From: an uncultured Collinsella sp.
GTDB lineage: Bacteria; Actinomycetota; Coriobacteriia; Coriobacteriales; Coriobacteriaceae
DNA length: 40,857 nt
Reading direction: 5' to 3'
Assembly: GCA_902478545.1 (NCBI GenBank)
Contig: CABSLA010000013.1
Coordinates: 1-40,857 of the forward strand
Part shown: positions 24,243 to 30,481 of the stretch, in pieces
How positions within the stretch are numbered: the first letter of the stretch is position 1
How the letters are laid out: each line of letters opens with the position of its first letter
The notes under the pieces: generated by a model
Database searches by the model: none
Told to the model about the DNA's origin: nothing
The model's input: only the letters and a program-made list of their open reading frames with translations
Program-made: the position numbers and the translations under genes

Positions 24243-24365
24243 CTAAGTGAGTAGACTTTTACCGAATCCCCGACCACACCGACAGAGCACAAGTCTTTGA
24301 CCTGCGGTTTTATTGAGGAAAATAAGTTGGGTGCTCGGCATTTCCAAAAAAGTCTACTCACTTAG
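24243..24365. repeat. Long-loop palindromic element (CTAAGTGAGTAGACTTTT)
   Basis: Two 18-base arms (24243-24260 and 24348-24365) are exact complements, separated by 87 bases. The loop contains a further GAGCAC/GTGCTC pair and an A/T-rich centre. Arm length and loop size resemble a miniature inverted-repeat element more than a terminator. No flanking target-site duplication was recognised. Confidence 0.75.
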
Positions 24366-24379
24366 CCAGCGGGCAGCCA

Positions 24380-24462
24380 AATGATTATTTAATCCCCGTC
24401 CGAGAGAAGTCAATTAGCGGGCAGAAGGGCAAAAGTAGTCAAAAAAGTCCCGTCCCAAATTA
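24380..24462. repeat. GGGACGGGG palindromic element, copy 2
   Basis: On the minus strand AATTTGGGACGGGACTTTTTTG...CTACTTTTG leads to CGGACGGGGATTAA. It resembles 11590-11677 in order of motifs, and is 17 bases from the metallophosphoesterase stop. Confidence 0.6.
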
Positions 24463-24479
24463 GCTACCACTTGCACCGA

Positions 24480-25319
24480 TTATTCGCCCGGGTTGATGTT
24501 CGCGTAGAACTCCGCCCCGTCGTCCAGGCGCAGGATGCCCACGCGGCCGAACTCGGAGCCGGTGGCGGCGGCGCAGTCGATGTCGATGCGATCGGGCACA
24601 CCGGCAGTGTCCTCGCCGCCCAAGCGCACGATCTGCCCGCGTCCCGATTCCTCATCGAGCCCCGCAAGACCACCGACCTCGCAATAACGCCCGAGCGACA
24701 CCGTTGGCGTGTGGCCACTCACCACGACCGAACCCTTGCCCTCGGCAGAAAGCAGCCCCGTCGGGGCATCCCAATAGCCATGGCGAATCCAGAGCAAGTC
24801 ATCGGACGACTGTACGGCGAGCATTTGCTGCAGCAGCTCGCGATCGGCATCGACCGCTCCCCTGCCGTCGCCGCAATCGACACCATGCTCAAGCAAAAAC
24901 GCACGCGCCGCCTCGGTCTGAATGCCGGCGTGCACCAGCAGGTACGGCCGCTCGGCAGTCTCGACCACCGCGTAGAGCGGCAGCGCGGCCATCCATCGCA
25001 CGAGCTCCTCGTATGCCTCAAATTCCATGTCGTTGAGCTGCTCGCGCGTCGTCCAGCCACCGTTGATATCCCAGGTCTCGGCATCGAGCGGATCCTGGCC
25101 AATGATGGCATCGAGCATGATCTGCTCGTGATTGCCCTTGAGCACGCGGGCGTTGGGCAGCGAGCGCACGAGCTTAATAACACCGACCGGATCGGGCCCG
25201 CGATCGATCATGTCGCCCAGCACGTACAGTGTGTCGTCGGACGTCAACGAGATCTTAGACAGGGCCTCGTCAAGCGCACGCACGTGCCCGTGAGCGTCAG
25301 ATGTCACATAGATCGCCAT
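24480..25319 (-). CDS. Metallophosphoesterase (PPP-like serine/threonine phosphatase / ApaH-PrpE group)
   Basis: A protein of 279 residues with the full two-metal motif set: TSDAHGH (DxH, 6-12), LGDMIDRGPD (34-43), LKGNHEQ (GNHE), LLVHAG and VSGHTPTV. These match bacterial PPP-type phosphatases and diadenosine tetraphosphate hydrolases. Substrate (phosphoprotein, Ap4A or other) cannot be told. The start ATG has AGGAGAGG upstream. It is monocistronic between a convergent flippase-like gene and a divergent antiporter gene. Confidence 0.9.
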   Translation of the reverse strand: MAIYVTSDAHGHVRALDEALSKISLTSDDTLYVLGDMIDRGPDPVGVIKLVRSLPNARVLKGNHEQIMLDAIIGQDPLDAETWDINGGWTTREQLNDMEFEAYEELVRWMAALPLYAVVETAERPYLLVHAGIQTEAARAFLLEHGVDCGDGRGAVDADRELLQQMLAVQSSDDLLWIRHGYWDAPTGLLSAEGKGSVVVSGHTPTVSLGRYCEVGGLAGLDEESGRGQIVRLGGEDTAGVPDRIDIDCAAATGSEFGRVGILRLDDGAEFYANINPGE

Positions 25320-25572
25320 GGTACGCCTCTCCTTGCATTGCGGCCGAAGCCCGGTGCCGCAACTAAAACTTCAAGTTGAACTTAAACGTTACCCATTGTA
25401 CTCCGTTGCAATAAAGCTGGAAAGGGTTTCCGAGCAGAGGCAAAGACGGCAGCCGTCTATGACGATATCGCGCACGCCCGCAATCCAACCCCATAAACCC
25501 ACCATCTTTGGGTACAAATAACCGCAGGCAACTGACCGTGCCACGCCAACCACCCAGGAGCGGACACCATCT

Positions 25573-27174
25573 ATGAACCAGATCCTTCTCTTTATCGGCC
25601 TCGTCATCATTTTGTGCCTGACCATCAAACCCGTCGGCAAAAAGCTCCCCTTCCCCACCCTGCTCATCTTTATCGCGCTCGGCATGCTGTTGGGCGTCAA
25701 CGGCCCGGCACACATCGACTTTAGCGACTACGCACTCACCGAGACCGTCTGCAGCACGGCGCTGCTGTTCATCATGTTCTACGGCGGCTTTAACACCAAC
25801 ATCGACCGCGCCAAGCCCGTCGCCGTGCCCGCGGTGCTGCTGAGCACGCTCGGCGTCGTCATCACCGCAGGCATCACCGGCGTGTTCGCCCACTTCGTGC
25901 TGGGCTTCGACTGGATCGGCGGCCTGCTGCTGGGATCAGTCGTGGCATCCACCGACGCGGCCAGCGTCTTTAGCGTTCTGCGCGAGCACAGCCTGTCGCT
26001 GAAGGGCGGCACCGACTCGCTGCTCGAGGTCGAATCGGGCTCCAACGACCCCGTCGCCTACATGCTCACCGCCGTGCTCGCCACACTCGCGGCCGGCGGC
26101 GACATCAACATTCCCGCACTGCTGGCCAAGCAGATTATCCTGGGCGCGGGCCTGGGCCTTGCCATCGGCTGGGCGGCGGGCCGTCTGATTGAACGCGCAC
26201 ACGCAACGGCCGAGGGCGCGCAGACCATCTTCTTGTTCGCCGTGGCGATCGTCGCCTACGCGCTACCAAGCTATCTGGGCGGCAACGGCTTTTTGGCCGT
26301 ATACCTGGCCGGCATTGTGCTGGGTGCGAGCGACATCACCGGCAAGGTCGAGCTAGCGCACTTCTTTGACACCCTCACCGAGATGGCCGAGATGACCATC
26401 TTCTTTTTGCTCGGCCTGCTCGTGACGCCCGTCCGCCTGCCGCAAATGCTGCTGCCGGGCCTGGCACTCATGGCGTTTATGCTCTTCGTGAGCCGCCCCA
26501 TCGCCGTCGGTCTGCTGTTGGCGCCCTTTAAGACGAACCCTCACCAGGTGGCGCTCGTAAGCTGGGCGGGCCTGCGCGGAGCAGCATCGGTCGTCTTTAG
26601 CCTCTTTGCCGTAGTGTCCGGCGTTCCCGGTGGCCACGACCTATTTGACCTGGTGTTTGTGATTGCCGTGTCGAGCATTGTGGTGCAGGGCTCGCTGCTG
26701 CCGGCGGTGGCCAAGAAGCTCGATATGATCGATGAGACCGGTGACGTGCGCCGCACCTTTAACGACTACCGCGACGAGGACGGCATGTCGTTTGTAAAGC
26801 TCAAGGTGGGCGCTGGACATCCGTTTACCGGACGCTCGCTCGCGGACATTGGCAGCGCCACAGACATGCTCGTGGTCCTGGTGCTGCGCGACGGGGCGCA
26901 CCCGGTACTGCCCAATGGCGACACCGTGATCCAGGAAGGTGATCTGCTGGTGATGGCCGCCCCAACGTTCGAGGAGCGTGCCGAGGTTACGCTGCGCGAG
27001 GTCACCGTGACTCCCCACGGTCGCCTGGCCGGCCAGCGCCTGCGCGATGTGCCGCAAGGCAAACATCCGTTTATTGTGGTGATGCTCAAACGCGAAGGCC
27101 AGACGATCATTCCCGATGGCAACACCCTAATATACGCCGGCGACGAAGCCGTCATCGCCACACTAGCATCGTAG
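25573..27174 (+). CDS. CPA1-type cation/H+ antiporter with two C-terminal RCK_C domains
   Basis: A protein of 533 residues. The membrane part (about 1-380, 12-13 helices) has STDAASVFSVL (126-136) and ESGSNDPVAYML (154-165), whose Asn-Asp pair (158-159) is typical of CPA1 Na+/H+ and K+/H+ exchangers (NhaP2/CvrA group), plus SWAGLRGAASVVFSL. Two consecutive RCK_C/TrkA_C-like modules follow: FVKLKVGAGHPFTGRSLADIG...EGDLLVMAAP (about 403-459) and VTVTPHGRLAGQRLRDV...AGDEAVIATL (about 472-531). Such tails sense ligands or ions and gate K+ efflux. The start ATG has AGGAG about 14 bases upstream, a loose spacing. It ends 13 bases before a palindromic element. Confidence 0.92.
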   Translation: MNQILLFIGLVIILCLTIKPVGKKLPFPTLLIFIALGMLLGVNGPAHIDFSDYALTETVCSTALLFIMFYGGFNTNIDRAKPVAVPAVLLSTLGVVITAGITGVFAHFVLGFDWIGGLLLGSVVASTDAASVFSVLREHSLSLKGGTDSLLEVESGSNDPVAYMLTAVLATLAAGGDINIPALLAKQIILGAGLGLAIGWAAGRLIERAHATAEGAQTIFLFAVAIVAYALPSYLGGNGFLAVYLAGIVLGASDITGKVELAHFFDTLTEMAEMTIFFLLGLLVTPVRLPQMLLPGLALMAFMLFVSRPIAVGLLLAPFKTNPHQVALVSWAGLRGAASVVFSLFAVVSGVPGGHDLFDLVFVIAVSSIVVQGSLLPAVAKKLDMIDETGDVRRTFNDYRDEDGMSFVKLKVGAGHPFTGRSLADIGSATDMLVVLVLRDGAHPVLPNGDTVIQEGDLLVMAAPTFEERAEVTLREVTVTPHGRLAGQRLRDVPQGKHPFIVVMLKREGQTIIPDGNTLIYAGDEAVIATLAS

Positions 27175-27187
27175 CCATCCCCACCCA

Positions 27188-27257
27188 TAAGTTGCGGTGA
27201 AATAGGGACTGAAAAGGCGTTCTAGCAGCCTAAACAGTCCCTATTTCACCGCAACTT
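27188..27257. repeat. Palindromic GTTGCGGTGAAATAGGGAC element, copy 2
   Basis: TAAGTTGCGGTGAAATAGGG pairs with its complement. The apical hairpin here is AGGCGTTCTAGCAGCCT, different from the other copies but still self-paired. It begins 13 bases after the antiporter stop. Confidence 0.9.
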
Positions 27258-27265
27258 AGGAGGAG

Positions 27266-27288
27266 CCGGACGGGCGCATCCCGTCCGG
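27266..27288. other. Perfect 9-bp GC-rich hairpin
   Basis: CCGGACGGG and CCCGTCCGG around the loop CGCAT. No T tract follows. It lies between a palindromic element and small-RNA cassette A. Confidence 0.6.
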
Positions 27289-27321
27289 AAGCATCGAACT
27301 ATGCGGATAAAGGGACGCCAT

Positions 27322-27350
27322 CTGAAAGCCGCCCGATCTCATGCTATAAA
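27322..27350 (+). promoter_or_regulatory. Promoter of small-RNA cassette A
   Basis: CTGAAA, a 17-base spacer, TATAAA. The -10 context CATGCTATAAAGAAG is nearly the same as in cassette B (CATGGTATAAAAGAG). Confidence 0.55.
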
Positions 27351-27354
27351 GAAG

Positions 27355-27412
27355 TCGGTGCCCTCGAATAGAGGGACCTCCAAGAGCCGGAGGCTTCCCT
27401 TCGGCATTTTTT
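27355..27412 (+). ncRNA. Small-RNA cassette A (56-58 nt, two hairpins)
   Basis: It starts about seven bases after the TATAAA box. Hairpin 1 is GGTGCCCTC with GAGGGACC, with one bulged G and a five-base loop (GAATA). The linker is TCCAAGA. Hairpin 2 is GCCGGAGG with CCTTCGGC and a CTTC loop, followed by ATTTTTT. The same plan, -10 box, linker and terminator start (GCCGG) recur in cassette B at 30096-30155. No coding sequence is evident. It may be a free small RNA or a leader/attenuator; what follows is a repeat, not a gene start. Confidence 0.55.
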
Positions 27413-27454
27413 ATGCCAAATCCAGTTGCAAGGCGCTTTGGCGATAACCCTTTT

Positions 27455-27527
27455 ATAAGTTGCGGTGATATAGGGACTGTTTATGCGCTCAAAAGCGCAA
27501 TTAAGTCCCCATTTCACCGCAACTTAT
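27455..27527. repeat. Palindromic GTTGCGGTGAAATAGGGAC element, copy 3
   Basis: ATAAGTTGCGGTGATATAGG pairs with the complement ending in CGCAACTTAT. The apical stem is GCGCTCAAAAGCGC. It lies 30 bases from the stop codon of the small minus-strand gene at 27558. Confidence 0.9.
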
Positions 27528-27557
27528 TGAGGGGATGGGATTGAGGGGCGGCTGTGG

Positions 27558-27779
27558 TTACCAGCCCTCGTCCGTGCCGTAGCCGTCGTCCGCGACGTCA
27601 ACGGCAAAGTTTCGGAGGTCGAGGCCTTCGCGTTCGGCTCGAGCTAGGAGCTCTTGGGGCGACTCGTCCACGATATCCATCACGTCGAGCATGGCCGCCG
27701 GAATACCCACTCCAGCCGCGCTCCCCGCGCGGTCGAGCAAGCCCTCGCGCAGCTGATCCACATCGACATTGATCTTCAA
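27558..27779 (-). CDS. Small acidic protein of unknown function
   Basis: A protein of 73 residues, not recognised. The start is a TTG (27779) because AGGAGG stands nine bases upstream; the open frame continues further upstream but without a site. The sequence is rich in Asp/Glu (INVDVDQLREGLLDRAG..., DVMDIVDESPQELLARAERE, ending VDVADDGYGTDEGW) and looks mostly helical. No membrane helix. It sits between a repeat and the divergently transcribed MazG-like gene, inside the accessory patch, so it could belong to that system (for example as an antidote or regulator); this is only context. Confidence 0.65.
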   Translation of the reverse strand: MKINVDVDQLREGLLDRAGSAAGVGIPAAMLDVMDIVDESPQELLARAEREGLDLRNFAVDVADDGYGTDEGW

Positions 27780-27895
27780 GGTGAAACCTCCTGCTGGGCA
27801 ACCGCAACCACATAACCCGAGCACCACAAATGAGATGCAATAAATCTCAGACAACGCCATAATAAGTCATTGACCATCAAGGGGGGTTGTGGACA

Positions 27896-28252
27896 ATGGA
27901 CAAGCTCGATGCCATGACGGCGCAAGTCAGAGGTTTTTGCGACGCACGCGACTGGCGCAAATATCACACGCCGAAAGAGCTCGCCATCGGCATGGCAACT
28001 GAGTCCTCAGAACTCCTTCAGCTCTTTCGTTTTATGAGCGATGAGCGCATTGCGGAGATGTTCGAAGACGCCGAGCAACGCCAAGCTATCGAAGACGAAG
28101 TCGCCGACACGCTCCTTTTCCTCCTGCGATTTACCGACCTCAACGACATCGACCTGCCAGCGGCGCTCTCGTCCAAACTCAAACGCAACGGCGAGCGCTA
28201 CCCCATCGACACCGGCTCCAACGAATACAGAAAAGCGGGCCACCATGAGTAA
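27896..28252 (+). CDS. MazG-like nucleotide pyrophosphohydrolase
   Basis: A protein of 118 residues of the all-alpha NTP pyrophosphatase superfamily. The metal-binding pattern is ExxE...ExxD: E36 and E39 in MATESSELLQLFRF, then E68 and D71 in EDEVADTLLFLLRF. These enzymes split (d)NTPs to monophosphates and PPi; small members act on non-canonical or pooled dNTPs and several serve in phage defence. The ATG at 27896 was chosen for the GGGGGG-type site nine bases upstream. Its last eight bases overlap the start of the GIY-YIG/helicase gene (ATGAGTAA), so the two are very likely translationally coupled. Confidence 0.88.
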   Translation: MDKLDAMTAQVRGFCDARDWRKYHTPKELAIGMATESSELLQLFRFMSDERIAEMFEDAEQRQAIEDEVADTLLFLLRFTDLNDIDLPAALSSKLKRNGERYPIDTGSNEYRKAGHHE

Positions 28253-29987
28253 CGAGTTCGCCCTTCGGCAATATACGCTTCCCCTACCCCAGCCCTTTGA
28301 GACAAGTGAATCGTTGCAGGATTTTGGCACGCCAATGCCCGGAGCTCACCATGACGAAAGCTGGCCCGTTCTCTACATCCTGACTAACAGCAAAAACAAA
28401 ACGGCGTACATCGGGCAAACGACCAATTATCGGCGCCGCATGAAGCAGCACGCCGCAAACGTTGACAAAGACTTCGACCGCACCCTTTTGATCGACAATC
28501 CCACTTTCAATCAGTCCGCGACATTTGAGTTTGAAAACAGGCTCATTGAACTGTTCTGCGCTGACGAAAAATACCAGGTAACCAACGCCAACAATGGTTA
28601 CGCCCAGTTCGATTATTTTGAGCGGCCTCAGTATCGACAGAAGTTCCGAGACCTCTGGACGAAGCTCCGAAAAGAGAACTACGCAATCCATCCCATCGAA
28701 GAGCTCGAGAACTCGGACCTCTTTAAGTTCTCGCCTTTCAAGACGCTCACGCCCGATCAATACGAAACGATCGAGACGATTTACAAGCGTCTCGAACAGG
28801 AACATGAAGACATTAAACATGGCGGCCCTAAAAGAAAGCGAGTAACCGTCGTTAACGGCGCGCCGGGAACAGGCAAAACGATTCTGGCCATCAGTCTGAT
28901 GTTCAAAATCAAAAACGAGCCCAATCTCGCCGATCTGCGAGTTGGCTTCGTAACGCCCATGGAGTCTCTGAGCAAGACACTCAAAAAGCTCACGCACTTC
29001 CTTCCCGGGTTAAAGCCCGGCGACATCCTGAGCCCCAGCGATGTCACCAAAAACGATCGGTATGACATCTTACTTGTCGACGAGGCACACCGACTGGGAA
29101 ACTACTTGACCGCCGGCGCCGGCATCGGAGCTTTTTACAACACTTGTGAACGACTCGACTTGCCGCGCACGAGCAGCCAGGTGGATTGGATTTTCAAATG
29201 CTGTGACAAGGCATATCTGTTTTATGACCCCAAACAGCAGGTTCGCGCGTCCGGACTCAACCGAGACGGCCTTGAGCAGCGACTTAATCAGCTTGAGGAA
29301 GCGGGAATCGAGACCGAAGAATTCAATTTGAGTACCCAAATGCGCGTGCGTGGCGGCGATGAGTACCTCGATTTTGTATACGACTTGCTCGATAACAAGG
29401 CATACATGCATGCCGGCATGAAGTTTGATGAGCTCTTTGCCTCGGAGCCCTACGACTCGCGAACCGGCGACCCGAACAGCGATATCCCCAGGTATCAGCT
29501 TGGCATCGTCGACCGGTTTGAGGATTTCTGTTCCCTGCAGCAAGCCAAGGAAGAAGAAGCCGGTCTATCTCGCATGACCGCTGGTTTTGCCTGGAAATGG
29601 GAAACCAAAAACAATAAAGATGCGTTCGATATCGTCATCGAGGACATACCCAAACGTTGGAACTCGAGCCAAAAGGATTGGGTTAACTCCGCAAATGCTG
29701 TCAACGAGGTCGGATGCATCCACACAGTGCAGGGCTACGACCTTAACTATGGTTTTGTAATTCTGGGTCCCGATATTTACTACGATTCGGACAAAGGTGC
29801 GGTCTGCGTTAACAAGGCGAACTTCAAAGATGCTGTCGCGAAGAAAAAGGCAAGCAACAATGACCTGCAAAAGATCATCGTCAATGCCTACTACGTCCTC
29901 ATGACGCGAGGCATGCTAGGAACGTTTCTCTATGTGTGCGACCCCGCGCTCAAGGAGTATCTGTCACACTATATCCCGGTGATATAG
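28245..29987 (+). CDS. GIY-YIG nuclease fused to DUF2075 (Schlafen-group-3-like) P-loop helicase
   Basis: A protein of 580 residues with two parts. Residues about 40-105 form a GIY-YIG-type nuclease domain: PVLYILTNSKNKTAYIGQTT (LYI...YIG, 43-57), NYRRRMKQH (R63-R65) and FEFENRLIEL with candidate metal ligand E95 or E97. Residues about 165-575 form a superfamily-1-like motor: Walker A GAPGTGKT (205-212), DILLVDEAHRL with DEAH at 279-282, STQMRVRGGDEY (363-374), IHTVQGYDLNYGFVILGP (492-509) and YYVLMTRGMLGTFLYV (549-564). This is the DUF2075 / Schlafen group 3-like pattern. The combination suggests a nuclease loaded by an ATP-driven translocase on DNA or RNA. It overlaps the MazG-like gene by eight bases. 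Base composition looks lower in G+C than neighbouring genes. Confidence 0.88.
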   Translation: MSNEFALRQYTLPLPQPFETSESLQDFGTPMPGAHHDESWPVLYILTNSKNKTAYIGQTTNYRRRMKQHAANVDKDFDRTLLIDNPTFNQSATFEFENRLIELFCADEKYQVTNANNGYAQFDYFERPQYRQKFRDLWTKLRKENYAIHPIEELENSDLFKFSPFKTLTPDQYETIETIYKRLEQEHEDIKHGGPKRKRVTVVNGAPGTGKTILAISLMFKIKNEPNLADLRVGFVTPMESLSKTLKKLTHFLPGLKPGDILSPSDVTKNDRYDILLVDEAHRLGNYLTAGAGIGAFYNTCERLDLPRTSSQVDWIFKCCDKAYLFYDPKQQVRASGLNRDGLEQRLNQLEEAGIETEEFNLSTQMRVRGGDEYLDFVYDLLDNKAYMHAGMKFDELFASEPYDSRTGDPNSDIPRYQLGIVDRFEDFCSLQQAKEEEAGLSRMTAGFAWKWETKNNKDAFDIVIEDIPKRWNSSQKDWVNSANAVNEVGCIHTVQGYDLNYGFVILGPDIYYDSDKGAVCVNKANFKDAVAKKKASNNDLQKIIVNAYYVLMTRGMLGTFLYVCDPALKEYLSHYIPVI

Positions 29988-30061
29988 GCGCAGGACAAAC
30001 GTCGCAAATCGAAGGCATTACTCAAACGTTAAACACACGAACATATATTCGTTTTATATAC

Positions 30062-30091
30062 TTGAGCTTGATACCCACAGCATGGTATAAA
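30062..30091 (+). promoter_or_regulatory. Promoter of small-RNA cassette B
   Basis: TTGAGC, an 18-base spacer, TATAAA within CATGGTATAAAAGAG. Confidence 0.55.
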
Positions 30092-30095
30092 AGAG

Positions 30096-30155
30096 CTGCG
30101 TTCCGTTATGGAGGGCAGTCAAGGGCCGGGGGATCCCCCCGGCATTTTCTTTTTT
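30096..30155 (+). ncRNA. Small-RNA cassette B (homologue of cassette A)
   Basis: Hairpin 1 is CTGCGTTCC with GGAGGGCAG, with a G-G mismatch at the place where cassette A has a bulged G, and a five-base loop (GTTAT). The linker is TCAAGG. Hairpin 2 is GCCGGGGG with CCCCCGGC, then ATTTTCTTTTTT. Right after it come a GAAAGG ribosome binding site and the ATG of a 65-codon frame, so this copy could also act as a transcription attenuator for that gene. Confidence 0.55.
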
Positions 30156-30168
30156 GAAAGGCTGTTTC

Positions 30169-30366
30169 ATGAACGAACTGCCCGCATTCCCCGACAAATC
30201 AAGGCGCTGCCAGGAAAAGAATGGCCCAGGCGACGAGCGAGTACGAGTCCAGCAATCCATCGCCCGCGGCTACGATGACCTCGTCAGCGGCCGCGCGCGT
30301 TCCTGGAAGCAGGCGAAGGCCGAGGCGGATCGTATGCGAGTCATCAACCGCCCCTCCCCCATGTAA
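30169..30366 (+). CDS. Small basic protein of unknown function
   Basis: A protein of 65 residues, not recognised. It starts at an ATG with GAAAGG eight bases upstream, directly after the terminator of cassette B. It is rich in Arg/Lys/Asp; the second half (VQQSIARGYDDLVSGRARSW and KQAKAEADRMR) is predicted helical and resembles the C-terminal half of small antitoxin-like proteins, but no toxin partner is adjacent. It could also be a fortuitous frame. It closes the accessory patch on the right, 115 bases before serC. Confidence 0.5.
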   Translation: MNELPAFPDKSRRCQEKNGPGDERVRVQQSIARGYDDLVSGRARSWKQAKAEADRMRVINRPSPM

Positions 30367-30481
30367 CAACCCTGTAAATCATAGCGGCGCACTCGGGTTT
30401 TGCTGTGATGCGGTCGCGCCTGGCGCTCCACTGTGCTAAAGTATCCCGAACGTTCAAACGACTACGAGGGGGAACTAGAAG

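Larger units (their letters stand above)
24162..24479. other. Gene-free interval with two palindromic elements
   Basis: Between the convergent ends of the flippase-like (plus) and metallophosphoesterase (minus) genes. It is filled by a 123-base AAGTGAGTAGAC element and a GGGACGGG element, listed separately. No gene is seen. Confidence 0.7.

Noticed and set aside
27413..27541. 42-codon frame starting at the ATG just after cassette A's terminator
   Set aside because: It has no ribosome binding site (the T tract precedes the ATG) and reads straight through a palindromic repeat, so it is probably fortuitous.
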